The notes: generated from the letters alone by a model not told the origin. Positions 15,948 to 25,650 are shown, numbered from the stretch's first letter. The stretch: 64,000 bases of DNA from Nitratireductor arenosus (GCF_009742725.1 NZ_WPHG01000001.1:372001-436000); one strand, 5' to 3'. A program made the numbers and translations.

Positions 15948-17873
15948 TCAGGCCGAACCGGGTTTTTCGGGAACGGGCACCGCCACGCCATAGGCGCTCT
16001 GCGCGGCCTCGCGCGACAGATAACCGTCGAGCACGTCGTCGACGACCGTTTCGGGCGGCCGTCGCGCGGGATCGCCCCAGCCGCCGCCGCCGGGCATGGC
16101 GATGTGAACCCGGTCGCCCGCGCGCACGACGACATTGGCGAACTTGCTCGGCGAGACCTTGCCGTAGGTTTCACGGGCGTCGTTCCAGTCCTCGCGCCCG
16201 GCCAGTTTGAACCGGGTCGCCGCCAGCGCGGCCTCGCCGCCGCCATTGAGCCCCCACGGCGCCACCTGCTGGCGGTCGCCGACATGGCTGACGACGACCT
16301 CCTCGGCACGGCACAAGATGGTCTTTTGCATGCCGAGCCCACCGCGAAACTCGCCCGCCCCGGCCGAATCGGGCACCAGCGACCAGTCCTCGACCAGCCA
16401 CGGATAGCGCGTCTCGTAAACCTCGACGGGGATGGTGCGGCAATTGCCGTTCATGCTGGAGACCGCGTCGTTGCCGTCGGCACCGTTGCGGCCGCCCCAG
16501 CCCACCGTGTGCAGATCGTAGGAGGTGTAATATTCGCCGGTACGCGGATCGGTCCCGCCGAACAGGAAGTTCGACCAGGTGCCGCCATCGGCGGCCGGCA
16601 CCCTGTCCGGCACAGCCTGCGCCAGCGCTCCCAGCACCGTATAGACAATCCGCGGATGACACTCCGTATTGCCGCCGACCGACGGGGCGGGAAACTCCAC
16701 ATTGAGCAGACAGCCAGGCGGAACCAGCACGCGGATCGGCCGGAAGCAGCCGGCATTCTTGGGAATGGTGAAGTCGGTGATCTGCAGGAAGGCGTTGAAG
16801 GCCGCCGCCTGCGGCACGCTGAGCGGCGTGTTCATCGGCCCGCGCGCCTGCGGTGCGGTGCCGTTGAAATCGACCACCGCCTCGTTGCCGCCGACATGAA
16901 CGGCAGTTCTTATCGGCAGCGCGCGCGCCTCAACCCCGTCATCCTCCATCATGTCCTCGAACGCGTAGCGGCCGTCCGGGATGTCCGCGATCTCGGCGCG
17001 CATGCGCGCCTCCGAATAGTCCAGCAGATCGGCCGCGGCACCCGCGAAACCGGTTGCGCCGTAGCGCGCGACGAGTTCCAGAAGCCGTCGTTCGCCGAGA
17101 TCGACGGCGGCGATCAGCGCCCGGTAGTCACCGTAATTGGCGCGCGGCGTGCGCACATTGGCCAGCATCATCTTCCACACGTCGGGACAGTCCTGCCCGG
17201 CCCGCTTGATGCGCACCGGCGGGATCCGCAGCCCCTCGGAAAACGCCTCCGTCGCCTCGGCGAAGAAACTGCCCGGCACCATGCCGCCGATCTCGCCGAT
17301 ATGGCCGATCGCGCCGGCAAAGCCAACCAGCGCGCCCTGGCGGAAAATCGGTTTCAAGAATGTGTGCTCAGGCGTGTGCATGCCGCCCCGATACGGGTCG
17401 TTGTGGACGATCACGTCGCCCTCTTCCAGCGTCTCGACGGGATATTCGTCGACGATCGCCTGGACGATCAGCGGCATGCCGCCGATCATCGAGGGGCAGA
17501 AATCGCCGACCGCGATCATCGCGCCGGAGGCGTCGAACAGGCCGCAGGTGAAGTCGAGCGATTCGCTGAAGATCGGAGAATAGGCGGTGCGCATGACGGT
17601 GACGCCCATGTCGCGGCAGATCGAGGCCAGATTGCCGTCCAGGATCTTCAGGTCGACGACGTCCGTCTTGCCGCGATAGCTGGCGCGATCGGCAGCGCCG
17701 GACGACGCGGCAACGTCCTGCGCGCCGTTTTCGGTCCATTGCAGGCACCATTCGCCGCACACGAGACCGCCCTTGTCGCGCTCGATCGCCGCGTCCCGTC
17801 GATACAACAGAACGCCGCAATTGCAGCATTTGTCGTAGGATTCGACATAAAACCCGTTGGCTGCAAAACGCAT
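15948..17873 (-). CDS. hydantoinase B/oxoprolinase family protein with N-terminal Cys cluster
   Basis: 641 aa. From about residue 70 it is a standard HyuB subunit (LDGNLASICRDMGVTVMRTAYSPIF-type opening, then GDVIVHNDPYRGGMHTPEHT, and PSVGGNTECHPR). HyuA/HyuB pairs perform ATP-dependent opening of hydantoin or oxoproline rings, or ATP-dependent carboxylation. The unusual part is the first 45 residues, which carry CCNC (Cys16, 17, 19) and CGEWC (Cys39, Cys43), a likely zinc-ribbon-like knuckle. The start follows the HyuA stop by 2 bases. Last gene of the ABC/Hyu operon. Substrate not determinable from sequence. Confidence 0.9.
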   Translation of the reverse strand: MRFAANGFYVESYDKCCNCGVLLYRRDAAIERDKGGLVCGEWCLQWTENGAQDVAASSGAADRASYRGKTDVVDLKILDGNLASICRDMGVTVMRTAYSPIFSESLDFTCGLFDASGAMIAVGDFCPSMIGGMPLIVQAIVDEYPVETLEEGDVIVHNDPYRGGMHTPEHTFLKPIFRQGALVGFAGAIGHIGEIGGMVPGSFFAEATEAFSEGLRIPPVRIKRAGQDCPDVWKMMLANVRTPRANYGDYRALIAAVDLGERRLLELVARYGATGFAGAAADLLDYSEARMRAEIADIPDGRYAFEDMMEDDGVEARALPIRTAVHVGGNEAVVDFNGTAPQARGPMNTPLSVPQAAAFNAFLQITDFTIPKNAGCFRPIRVLVPPGCLLNVEFPAPSVGGNTECHPRIVYTVLGALAQAVPDRVPAADGGTWSNFLFGGTDPRTGEYYTSYDLHTVGWGGRNGADGNDAVSSMNGNCRTIPVEVYETRYPWLVEDWSLVPDSAGAGEFRGGLGMQKTILCRAEEVVVSHVGDRQQVAPWGLNGGGEAALAATRFKLAGREDWNDARETYGKVSPSKFANVVVRAGDRVHIAMPGGGGWGDPARRPPETVVDDVLDGYLSREAAQSAYGVAVPVPEKPGSA

Positions 17874-17875
17874 GG

Positions 17876-19924
17876 TCAGGCCCCCTTGTTCGCTGTCTTG
17901 CCGGCGGAGATCACCAGATTGCCGTACACGTCGACCTCCAGCCGGAATCCCGGCCGCACCACCGTCACCGAAACGTCCTCCTCCACCAGCGCGGGGCCGT
18001 CGAAACCATGGCCCGCGGCCAGCGCGTGGCGTTTGAACACCGGCGTCGGCAGGCACCCCTCCTCGAACGTCACCATCCGCGTCGCATCGGGCTCGGCCGG
18101 CCCGGCGGCGACGGGCAGCCGGGGAAGTTCCGGCTTCGGCATATGGGCGATCGCGGTACAGCCCATGTCCACCATCTCGATCGGCTCGTCCGGCAGGTGG
18201 AAACGGTAGCGCTCCTCGAACCGGTCGTGAAAATCGCGCCAGATCGCATCCATTCCCTCGGCCGTGAAACGATCGACCGTCAGCGGCACCTCGAGCTCGT
18301 AGTTCTGGCCGAGATAGCGCATCTGCATCGAGCGCCGCAGTTCGATGCCGCTGTCATGGCCCTGCTTGTGCAGGTCCTCCAGCACCTCGCGCGAAAGATC
18401 GGCTAGAACCGCGTTGGCGCGCGCCAGGTCGAAATCCCGCGACGACAGCAGCGTCGAGCGGCGCCGGTCGCTGCGCGCATCCGCCATCGTGAACCCGTAG
18501 GCGGAGAACTGGCCGGGATGGTTGGGCACGATGCCGAGCGGGATATTTGCCTCATGCATGAGATCGCACACATGCAGCGACCCGGCGCCGCCAAACGTCA
18601 TCAGCGTGAACTGGCGCGGGTCGAACCCCTGCTCGATCAGCACCGCCCGCAGGGCGCCCACCATGTTGTTGTTCATGATGCGCAGGATCGCCAGCGCCGC
18701 CTGCTCCACGCTCCAGCCATGCGGCGCCGCCACGGTTTCGATCGCCGCGCGCGCGGCCGCCGCGTCCAGCGTCATCTTGCCGCCCAGAAACGACTGCGGA
18801 TCGATCCGGCCCAGAACGAGATTGGCGTCCGTGACCGTCGGCCGTGTGCCGCCGAAACCGTAGCAGGCCGGCCCCGGATTGGCGCCGGCGCTCTCGGGAC
18901 CGACATGCAGGCCGCCCACCTTGTCGATCCATGCGATCGAGCCGCCGCCGGCTCCGATCGTGCGGATGTCGATCATGGGAACGCGCAGCGGAATGCCGAA
19001 TTCAAGCTCATAATCGTCGGTGAAGCGTTCCCGTCCCTCGACCACCACGGAGACATCGGTCGAGGTTCCGCCAATATCGAGCGTGACCAGATTGTCGATG
19101 GACTTGACCGCGGCGAGATGCTTGGCCGCCGTCACCCCGCCCGTGGGCCCGGACACGGCCAGGTTGACCGGCTGCGCCTCTGCGGCCTCCGTCGACATCT
19201 CGCTGCCGTTGGATTTCATCAGCGCGATCCGGCCGGTGACGCCGGCCTCCACCACCCGCGCGCGGAAGCTGCGAACCTGCTGGCCGACCAGCGGCTTTAC
19301 ATACGCATCCGCCAGCGTCGTCATCGCCCTTTGATCCTCTTTCCAGCGCGGATCGATCTCGTAGGACAGCGACACCGGCAGGTCGGGCGCCTCCTCGGCG
19401 AAAATATCGCGGATTGCCAGCTCGTGGTCGGGCCGCAGGAAGGAAAACAACAAGTTGACGGCGACCGCCTCGACCTCGCCGGTCTCCGCCAGATGGCGGG
19501 CGAGCCGGCGCACGGCCTTAACGTCGAGCGGCACGATCACCGCGCCGGTGTGGTCGACGCGCTCGGTCACCTCGAAGGCGTGGCGACGCAGGCAGAACGG
19601 TTTCGGCTTCACCCACGACAGGTCGTAATGCGAGCGCCGGTTGCCGCGCTGGATAAAGGGCACGTCGCGAAAGCCGCGTGTCGCAAGATAGGCGACGCGC
19701 GCCCCGCGGCGTTCCAGAAGCGCGTTGGTGGCCACCGTGGTGCCGAGACGCACCGAGCTGATCTGCCCCGGATCGGCCACCTGCTGCAATCCGGTGATGA
19801 CAGCGGCGGTCGGATCGCCCGGCGTCGACAGAACCTTCCAGGCCTTCAGGCTGCGCTGATCCTCGTCGTAGAGCATGAAGTCGGTGAACGTGCCACCGGT
19901 GTCGATTCCAAGGTGCAGACTCAT
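17876..19924 (-). CDS. hydantoinase A/oxoprolinase family protein
   Basis: 682 aa. N-terminal actin-like ATPase signature LGIDTGGTFTDFMLYDE, second phosphate-binding block LDIGGTSTDVSVV, then TIGAGGGSIAWID and ESAGANPGPACYG, all standard for HyuA. It binds ATP and activates the substrate for the HyuB partner encoded directly after it. The ATG at 19924 is preferred over an upstream TTG at 19942. It follows the ABC permease gene by about 70 bases on the same strand, so the imported compound is the likely substrate of the HyuAB enzyme. Confidence 0.92.
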   Translation of the reverse strand: MSLHLGIDTGGTFTDFMLYDEDQRSLKAWKVLSTPGDPTAAVITGLQQVADPGQISSVRLGTTVATNALLERRGARVAYLATRGFRDVPFIQRGNRRSHYDLSWVKPKPFCLRRHAFEVTERVDHTGAVIVPLDVKAVRRLARHLAETGEVEAVAVNLLFSFLRPDHELAIRDIFAEEAPDLPVSLSYEIDPRWKEDQRAMTTLADAYVKPLVGQQVRSFRARVVEAGVTGRIALMKSNGSEMSTEAAEAQPVNLAVSGPTGGVTAAKHLAAVKSIDNLVTLDIGGTSTDVSVVVEGRERFTDDYELEFGIPLRVPMIDIRTIGAGGGSIAWIDKVGGLHVGPESAGANPGPACYGFGGTRPTVTDANLVLGRIDPQSFLGGKMTLDAAAARAAIETVAAPHGWSVEQAALAILRIMNNNMVGALRAVLIEQGFDPRQFTLMTFGGAGSLHVCDLMHEANIPLGIVPNHPGQFSAYGFTMADARSDRRRSTLLSSRDFDLARANAVLADLSREVLEDLHKQGHDSGIELRRSMQMRYLGQNYELEVPLTVDRFTAEGMDAIWRDFHDRFEERYRFHLPDEPIEMVDMGCTAIAHMPKPELPRLPVAAGPAEPDATRMVTFEEGCLPTPVFKRHALAAGHGFDGPALVEEDVSVTVVRPGFRLEVDVYGNLVISAGKTANKGA

Positions 19925-19997
19925 TCGGTTTTCCCGCGACAATGCTTGTGCGCGCCGGTCGGCGCGTCACGGTTTGGGACGGAGAGGCGCGACGTTG

Positions 19998-20987
19998 TCA
20001 GCGCTTGGCGCGCCGCAATTGATCGAGCCAGACGATCACGATGATCAGGGCGCCGGTGATGATCCGCTGCCAGAACGGGTTCACATTCAAGAGATTGGCG
20101 CCGTTGTTGATGGTGGTCAAAAGCAGCGAGCCGAGCAGGGGTCCAGGCACACTGCCCACCGCGCCGAACAGGCTGGCCCCGCCGATCACCGCCGCCGCGA
20201 TCGATTGCAGCTCCCAGGCCTCGCCCGTGGTCGCCACCCCGATCGAGATGCGGCTGGCCGTCAGAATGCCGACGAAGGCCGCGCAGCTGGCCGACAGGAT
20301 ATAGGCCAGATAGATGGTGCGCGAGATGCTGATGCCAGACAACCGCGCCGCCTCCGAGTTGCTGCCGACGGCAAAGAGGTGGCGTCCCCAGCGGCTGTGG
20401 CTGAGAAGCACATAGGCCGGAACGGCGACCAGCACCACCATCCACGCCAGCGACGGGATGCCGAGAAAGCTCTGCCGCGAGAAGGCGGTAAAGGCGTTGG
20501 GCAGGCCGGCGATCGTCTGGCCGTCGGTGAGCAAGAGGCCGATACCGCGCAGACCGGTCATGGTCGCCAGCGTCATGATGAACGGCGGCAGACCCATCCT
20601 GAGGATGCCGAAGGCGTGGAATGCGCCCACCACCGGGCCGATGCCCATGGTGATGAAGACCGCCAGCCAGATCGGCAGGCCCGCTTTCAGCAGCACCGCA
20701 ACGACGGTGCTCGACAGGCCGACGATCGCACCCACCGAAAGGTCGATGCCGCCGGTGATGATGACGAAGGTCTGGCCGACGGCGATAATCGCCCACAGCG
20801 ACGCCTGCCGCGCCAGATTGGACAGGTTCGCCGAGGTCATGAAGCTTTCCGTCATCACGCTCAGCACGAGCCAGACGAGCAGCACCAGCCCCAGAAGGGT
20901 CAGGCTTCTGACGAACGCGAAACGCGATTGGCGCTGTTCGGCTTTGGACAGCCCGGCATCCTGCGTTTCCGGTGCGGCGTCTTTCAT
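19998..20987 (-). CDS. ABC transporter permease, ribose type (RbsC-like)
   Basis: 329 aa, about 8-10 hydrophobic segments. RbsC-type motifs include ITGGIDLSVGAIVGLSS and SRISIGVATTGEAWELQSIAAAVIGG. Forms the membrane channel of a sugar-type importer with the ATPase whose stop overlaps this start by four bases. Although the family is named for ribose, members import many small cyclic or polar compounds, so the HyuAB neighbours are a better guide to the substrate than the family name. Confidence 0.92.
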   Translation of the reverse strand: MKDAAPETQDAGLSKAEQRQSRFAFVRSLTLLGLVLLVWLVLSVMTESFMTSANLSNLARQASLWAIIAVGQTFVIITGGIDLSVGAIVGLSSTVVAVLLKAGLPIWLAVFITMGIGPVVGAFHAFGILRMGLPPFIMTLATMTGLRGIGLLLTDGQTIAGLPNAFTAFSRQSFLGIPSLAWMVVLVAVPAYVLLSHSRWGRHLFAVGSNSEAARLSGISISRTIYLAYILSASCAAFVGILTASRISIGVATTGEAWELQSIAAAVIGGASLFGAVGSVPGPLLGSLLLTTINNGANLLNVNPFWQRIITGALIIVIVWLDQLRRAKR

Positions 20988-22546
20988 GCGGCTTTTCCCC
21001 CGTTGGAAATCTTCTTGGCCGTCCCCATCGCGTCGGCCAGAATGGTCTCGTGATCGACGCCGCGCGCGCCATAGCTTCTGACTTGCCGCCCCTGGCGGAA
21101 GACATGCAGCGTGTCAGACAGATCGTAGACCTCCGGAAGGTAGGAGGAGATCATGATGATGCCGGCGCCCTTGCGCAGCAATTCGGCGAAGAGACGATAG
21201 ATTTGAAGCTTGGTGCCGACATCCACGCCCACCGTCGGCTCGTCGACGATGAACAAATCGGCTCCGTGATTAAGCCATTTTCCCAGAACGATCTTCTGCT
21301 GGTTGCCGCCTGACAGCGTCCAGGTCGGCGCCTGCCGGCCGGCTGCGGAAATGTCGAGCGCACGCATCTGAGTGCCGATCGCCTCGGCCTCGCGCCGTCG
21401 ATCGATCAGGCCGCGCGGACTGAGACGACGGAAGATCGGCAGCGTCAGGTTGAAACCGACGTCGAGATTGAGGCACAGGCCCTGATCGCGCCGGCTTTCC
21501 GGCAACAACACGATTCCGGCCGCGATCGCCTCGGCCTCGTTGACACCCTTCAACGCGCGGCCGCCGATCGTCACCTGGCCCGCCGTGCGGCGGCGCCTGC
21601 CGAACACGCACTCGACGAATTCGCTGCGGCCGGCGCCGATCAGCCCGTAGAGCCCGACGATCTCGCCGCGTCGCACCGACAGCGAGACGTCCGAAAACCC
21701 GGGGCCGGACAGGCCCTCGACGCTCAAAAGCGTCTCGCCGAAGGGGATGTCTTCCTTATGATGGATCTCGCCGAGGGAACGGGCGACCATGTCGCGGATC
21801 AATTGTTCCGGCGTCGTTTCGGCGACCACCCGACTGGCGACCAGTTCTCCGTCCCTGAGGACGGAAACGCGGTCGGCCAGTTCGAAAATCTCTTCCATCC
21901 TGTGGCTGATATAGGCGATGGTCACGCCTTGGCTGTGCAGCCGCCTGACCAGCGCGAAGAGCTGGTCCGTCTCGGCCCGTGTGAGATAGGCCGTCGGCTC
22001 GTCGAGGATCAGAAGCTTGGTGCCGCGGATTGCCGCCCTGGCGGTGGCGACCAGCTGCTGCTGGCCGATGGTCAGCGCTGACAGCCGCGCGGCCGCCGAC
22101 AGGCGGAATCCGAGGTCGTCGAGAATTTCTTGCGAGCGCCGCGCCATGGCGCGCTCGTTGAGCAGGCCGAGCCGCCGCTGTTCCATTCCCAGGAACATAT
22201 TGGCGGCCACCGTCAGGTGTTCGCACAGAACCACTTCCTGATGCACGGCGTTGATGCCGAGATCGAGCGCTTCCTGCGGGGTGGCGAGCGCAACCTCCCG
22301 CCCCTGCCACAGAATGCTTCCCGAACTGCGCTTGTGAGCGCCGGTCAGGATCTTGATCAGGGTCGATTTGCCGGCCCCGTTCTCGCCGATGATGGCGTGG
22401 ATCTCGCCGTGTCGCATGGCGAGATCCACGCCCTTGAGCGCGTGCGTTCCCGGAAAGCGCTTATGAACGTCCTTGAGTTCGACGAGAAACCGCCCTTGCT
22501 GGCTGGTTTCAGCGGTTCCGCGTGGTTGATCAAGTAAGGTCATCAT
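20984..22546 (-). CDS. ABC transporter ATP-binding protein, RbsA type (two nucleotide-binding domains)
   Basis: 520 aa fusion of two ATPase domains. First half: Walker A GENGAGKST near residue 57, then ILDEPTAYLT. Second half: degenerate Walker A GLIGAGRSEF, signature LSGGNQQK and VDEPTVGVDVGTK. One degenerate site is normal in this family. It drives import together with the permease at 19998 and the receptor at 22577. The order receptor, ATPase, permease, HyuA, HyuB reads as one transcript. Confidence 0.94.
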   Translation of the reverse strand: MMTLLDQPRGTAETSQQGRFLVELKDVHKRFPGTHALKGVDLAMRHGEIHAIIGENGAGKSTLIKILTGAHKRSSGSILWQGREVALATPQEALDLGINAVHQEVVLCEHLTVAANMFLGMEQRRLGLLNERAMARRSQEILDDLGFRLSAAARLSALTIGQQQLVATARAAIRGTKLLILDEPTAYLTRAETDQLFALVRRLHSQGVTIAYISHRMEEIFELADRVSVLRDGELVASRVVAETTPEQLIRDMVARSLGEIHHKEDIPFGETLLSVEGLSGPGFSDVSLSVRRGEIVGLYGLIGAGRSEFVECVFGRRRRTAGQVTIGGRALKGVNEAEAIAAGIVLLPESRRDQGLCLNLDVGFNLTLPIFRRLSPRGLIDRRREAEAIGTQMRALDISAAGRQAPTWTLSGGNQQKIVLGKWLNHGADLFIVDEPTVGVDVGTKLQIYRLFAELLRKGAGIIMISSYLPEVYDLSDTLHVFRQGRQVRSYGARGVDHETILADAMGTAKKISNGGKAA

Positions 22547-22576
22547 CTCCCACCGGGTTGGTTCTCGCGCGGACTC

Positions 22577-23548
22577 TCAGTCGATTTTCGGGTTGAGCAG
22601 TTCCTGCGAACGCTCGCTGCCCATATTCTCCTGGGTGATCACGTTGACCCCGGTATCGACCATTTCGGGCACCTTTTCGCCCTTCGAGGCTGCATAGGCA
22701 ATCTTCACCCCGTCATAACCCATCCGCATCGGATCCTGGATGATGAGCGCGGCGACGATGCCGTCGGCAAGGTGCTGAACCAGCTGCTCGTTGCTGTCGA
22801 AAGCCACGATCTTGATCTGGTCCTGAAGATTGTTCTCCGCCACGGCCTGGCTGACGGCGACCGCCATCTTTTCGCTGCTCGCGAAGATGCCACGCAGCTT
22901 GGGATTGGCCAGGATGACATCGTTGGCGATGTTGAGCCCGGTCACGATCTGGCCGTCCGCGACCTTGTCGGCCACAATGCGGATTTTGGGGTATTTGTCG
23001 GCCAGAACGGCTTTGAAACCCTCCGCCCGCTGATCGAGCGATTCCGCGCCCGGCACCGAGGTGATGAGCATGACGTCACCCTCGGCATCGCCATGCGCCT
23101 TTGCGATCGCCGCGGCCAGCGCCTCGCCAGCCGCGCGGCCGCCTTCGACATTGTTGGTGGTGACGAAGGAGGCGTAGGCATCGCTGTTGGCGCCTGAATC
23201 GACACCCACCACGATGGTCTTGGTTGCCGCCTCGTCGATCGGCTTGCCGAGCGCCTCGTATTGCGACGCGGCGATCACGACCGCGAGCGGATTGTTGGCC
23301 ACGGCGTTTTCGAGCACTGATATCTGTCCGTTAATGTCGGAATCGGTCTGGGGACCGAGTTCGGCGATCTCGATGCCGAGTTCGTCGCCGGCCTTGCGGG
23401 CGCCCGCCAGAAGCACGCGCCAATAATAGGTCGAGGTGTTCTTCACGATCACCGGGATCGTGCCTTCTGCGGCAGCAGTCGTCGGCGTTGCGGCGTGAGC
23501 CGCAAGTCCGATGATCGCCGCCGCGATCAGGCTTCTGGTTTTCAGCAT
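22577..23548 (-). CDS. ABC transporter substrate-binding protein, RbsB type
   Basis: 323 aa periplasmic receptor. Signal peptide MLKTRSLIAAAIIGLAA with cleavage near TTAAAE; a Peripla_BP_4-type fold beginning IPVIVKNTSTYYW, with aromatic residues that commonly stack on a ring substrate. GAGAGG lies just upstream of the ATG at 23548. The frame continues upstream to 23713 but that part lacks a signal peptide. First gene of the ABC/Hyu block. Confidence 0.92.
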   Translation of the reverse strand: MLKTRSLIAAAIIGLAAHAATPTTAAAEGTIPVIVKNTSTYYWRVLLAGARKAGDELGIEIAELGPQTDSDINGQISVLENAVANNPLAVVIAASQYEALGKPIDEAATKTIVVGVDSGANSDAYASFVTTNNVEGGRAAGEALAAAIAKAHGDAEGDVMLITSVPGAESLDQRAEGFKAVLADKYPKIRIVADKVADGQIVTGLNIANDVILANPKLRGIFASSEKMAVAVSQAVAENNLQDQIKIVAFDSNEQLVQHLADGIVAALIIQDPMRMGYDGVKIAYAASKGEKVPEMVDTGVNVITQENMGSERSQELLNPKID

Positions 23549-23875
23549 GGTCCTCTCTCCCTTTGTTGCCCGGCCCCATGACCAGGCTTTCGGACATGTC
23601 CCGCTTCCGGGTGGAACCGCGACCGCCTTTCGTTCGCTCGGCCCGGTCGCGTTGCTGCGTCCGAACCCTGAGTCCGGCGCGGGCTGACGCGATGTCGGGA
23701 CCGACCGGATCAATCATCGCCGCGCGAACGGATCTCCTCCCGCCCGGCGCCAGGCGACTGGTTCATGCAGGACTGCGGTAAACGCGCCCTTATCATTCCT
23801 CTTCGTCACGCGACGCGTCCCCTGACGAAACGGGGAACCAGTCGTCCAACCGTTTCCAGTCAAAGACCGATCGCT
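23549..23875. other. 327-base gap between DapA-like gene and ABC receptor gene
   Basis: No coding sequence with protein-like character is apparent on either strand, and I see no strong hairpin or palindrome. It must hold the 3' end of the DapA-like transcript and, if the ABC genes have their own start point, their promoter on the - strand. Confidence 0.5.
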
Positions 23876-24784
23876 TCAGGCTGCCTTCGCGGCCCGCTGC
23901 TTCAGCGCGTCGATCGTCGCCGTGACTACAGCCTCGACCTCGGCCCGCTCCTCACCCACGAGATCGAGGCGCGGGCGACGGACATGTTCGGGCGCCCCAT
24001 AGACGAGGTGCTCGGCGAATTTGATGTACTGGACGAGCTTGACGCTGGTATCCAGATGGAAGGCCGGCATCAGCAGCCGATAGAGCGCACGCGCCTCGGC
24101 ATAGCGGTCGGCCTTGCACATCTCGAACAGGGCGACGCACTCGGCCGGCCACACATTGGTCATGCCCGATACCCAGCCCACGGCACCGACGGCGACGCTC
24201 TCCACGATCAGATCGTCGATGCCGCAGAAAACCGCGTAGCGATCCCCGACCCGATTGTAGATGTCGGTGATGCGGCGCGGGTCGCCGCACTCTTCCTTGA
24301 CGCACATGATTGTGTCGACGTCGGCGAGCGCTTCCAGCTCGTCGGGCCCGACATCAACCCGGTAGGCGAGCGGATTGTTGTAGATCATGATCGGCAGATC
24401 GCTCGCCGCGCCGACGGCGCGATACCATGCGACCGTCTCGCGCGGGTCGGTGCGATAGGCGAGGCTGGGAAACACCATCAGCCCGTCGACGCCCATGCGG
24501 CGATAGTCGCGCGCAGCCGCCGCCGCGGCGTCCTCGGAAAGATCGGCCAGACCAGTCAGGACCGGCACGCGGCCCGCCACGACGTCGCGCGCCGCCTCGA
24601 TGACGGCTTCCCGTTCATCGGCGCGCAGCGACGCGTTTTCACCCAGCATCGGCAGCATGATCACCGCCGAAACCCCATTGACCACCAGCCGGTCGACGCT
24701 TCTGCGCGTGGCGTCGAGATCCAGGCTCCCATCCGCCTTGAGTTTCGTCGTTACGGCTGGGAACACTCCGGTCCAGTTGATCAT
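23876..24784 (-). CDS. dihydrodipicolinate synthase (DapA) family aldolase/lyase
   Basis: 302 aa TIM barrel of the pyruvate-aldolase class. Schiff-base Lys163 (CVKEE), Tyr135 in the YNNP motif and the GEN triad (48-50) are present, so the enzyme should be active as a Schiff-base aldolase, dehydratase or lyase. A biosynthetic DapA is unlikely, since it sits beside a catabolic-type GntR gene and an ABC/HyuAB operon. It may cleave or dehydrate a keto-acid product. A 14-bp palindrome lies 48 bases upstream of the ATG. Confidence 0.88.
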   Translation of the reverse strand: MINWTGVFPAVTTKLKADGSLDLDATRRSVDRLVVNGVSAVIMLPMLGENASLRADEREAVIEAARDVVAGRVPVLTGLADLSEDAAAAAARDYRRMGVDGLMVFPSLAYRTDPRETVAWYRAVGAASDLPIMIYNNPLAYRVDVGPDELEALADVDTIMCVKEECGDPRRITDIYNRVGDRYAVFCGIDDLIVESVAVGAVGWVSGMTNVWPAECVALFEMCKADRYAEARALYRLLMPAFHLDTSVKLVQYIKFAEHLVYGAPEHVRRPRLDLVGEERAEVEAVVTATIDALKQRAAKAA

Positions 24785-24831
24785 TGGTCGTCCCTCTCAT
24801 TCTGCAGACCGGTCGCCACCGGCTATTTGCC

Positions 24832-24845
24832 GAATGTATACATTC
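24832..24845. promoter_or_regulatory. GntR/FadR-type operator palindrome
   Basis: GAATGTATACATTC, a perfect 14-bp palindrome with the GTATAC core typical of FadR-subfamily GntR operators. It lies in the 129-base gap between the divergent DapA-like gene (start 24784) and the GntR regulator (start near 24914), as expected for autoregulation plus control of the catabolic operon. Confidence 0.75.
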
Positions 24846-24913
24846 TTCATTCGACCTTGCAAGAGGGAAACGAAACGCATAGCAATATTTGTCGCCAGAT
24901 GGATTCCCATTCC

Positions 24914-25552
24914 ATGAACAAGCCCCTGATCGAAAAGAACACGGTTGCCGACCAGGTCTGCGTCGAGCTCAGGCGCCGCATCGTTGCCGGCGAGTACGAA
25001 AGCGGCATGCGGCTGCGGCAGGAAGAGATCGCCGCCGAACTCGGCATCAGCCGGAGCCCGGTGCGTGAGGCGCTGCGCCAGCTCGAGGCCGAGGGGCTGG
25101 TTACGCTCACCTCGCAAAAGGGCGCCAAGGTCGCGCCGATTCTCGCCGAGGAGATCACCGAACTCTTCGAGCTCAGGCTGCTGATCGAGCCGCATCTTCT
25201 CGCCCTGGCGATCCCCGCCAGCACCGAATCGGACTTCGAAGCGGCCGAAAAGACCATCTCTGAGATGAAAAACGCCGATATGTCGCAATGGAGCAAGCTG
25301 AACTGGCAGCTTCACTTGCAGCTCTACCAGCCCGCCCAGCGACCGACGACGCTTGGCAAGCTCGAACGCATCCACCAGACGATCGACCGCTATCTGCGCG
25401 TTCAGGTGACCCTGACCGACGGCCGCGAAAAGGCGCATGAGGAACATCAGGCGATCCTGCAAGCCTGCCGTGATCGTGACACGGAACTGGCCACGGCAAT
25501 GCTGCGCAGCCACATCCTGGCTGCGGCGCGCTCCTCGCGCGGCGTGAGCTAG
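24914..25552 (+). CDS. GntR-family transcriptional regulator (FadR/FCD type)
   Basis: 212 aa. Winged helix at residues 10-75 with RLRQEEIAAELGISRSPVREALRQLEAEG, followed by a helical FCD-type ligand domain (ELFELRLLIEPHLLALAI, later HQAILQACRDRD). Such regulators usually repress a catabolic operon until a carboxylate-like inducer binds. It is divergent from the DapA-like gene and shares a palindrome with it. An in-frame ATG at 24899 is an alternative start; neither has a good ribosome site. Confidence 0.9.
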   Translation: MNKPLIEKNTVADQVCVELRRRIVAGEYESGMRLRQEEIAAELGISRSPVREALRQLEAEGLVTLTSQKGAKVAPILAEEITELFELRLLIEPHLLALAIPASTESDFEAAEKTISEMKNADMSQWSKLNWQLHLQLYQPAQRPTTLGKLERIHQTIDRYLRVQVTLTDGREKAHEEHQAILQACRDRDTELATAMLRSHILAAARSSRGVS

Positions 25553-25650
25553 GCCCGCGCCCGCGGGACTTTGCGCGCCGATGCAGGGACCGACGGCGGA
25601 CGCCCGCGCGCCGTATGCGCATCGCCCCTCGACGGCGGCGTCTAAATGTG

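Noticed and set aside
16104-18209. Long + strand frame opposite HyuB
   Set aside because: Antisense shadow with no motif; HyuB on the - strand has full family motifs.
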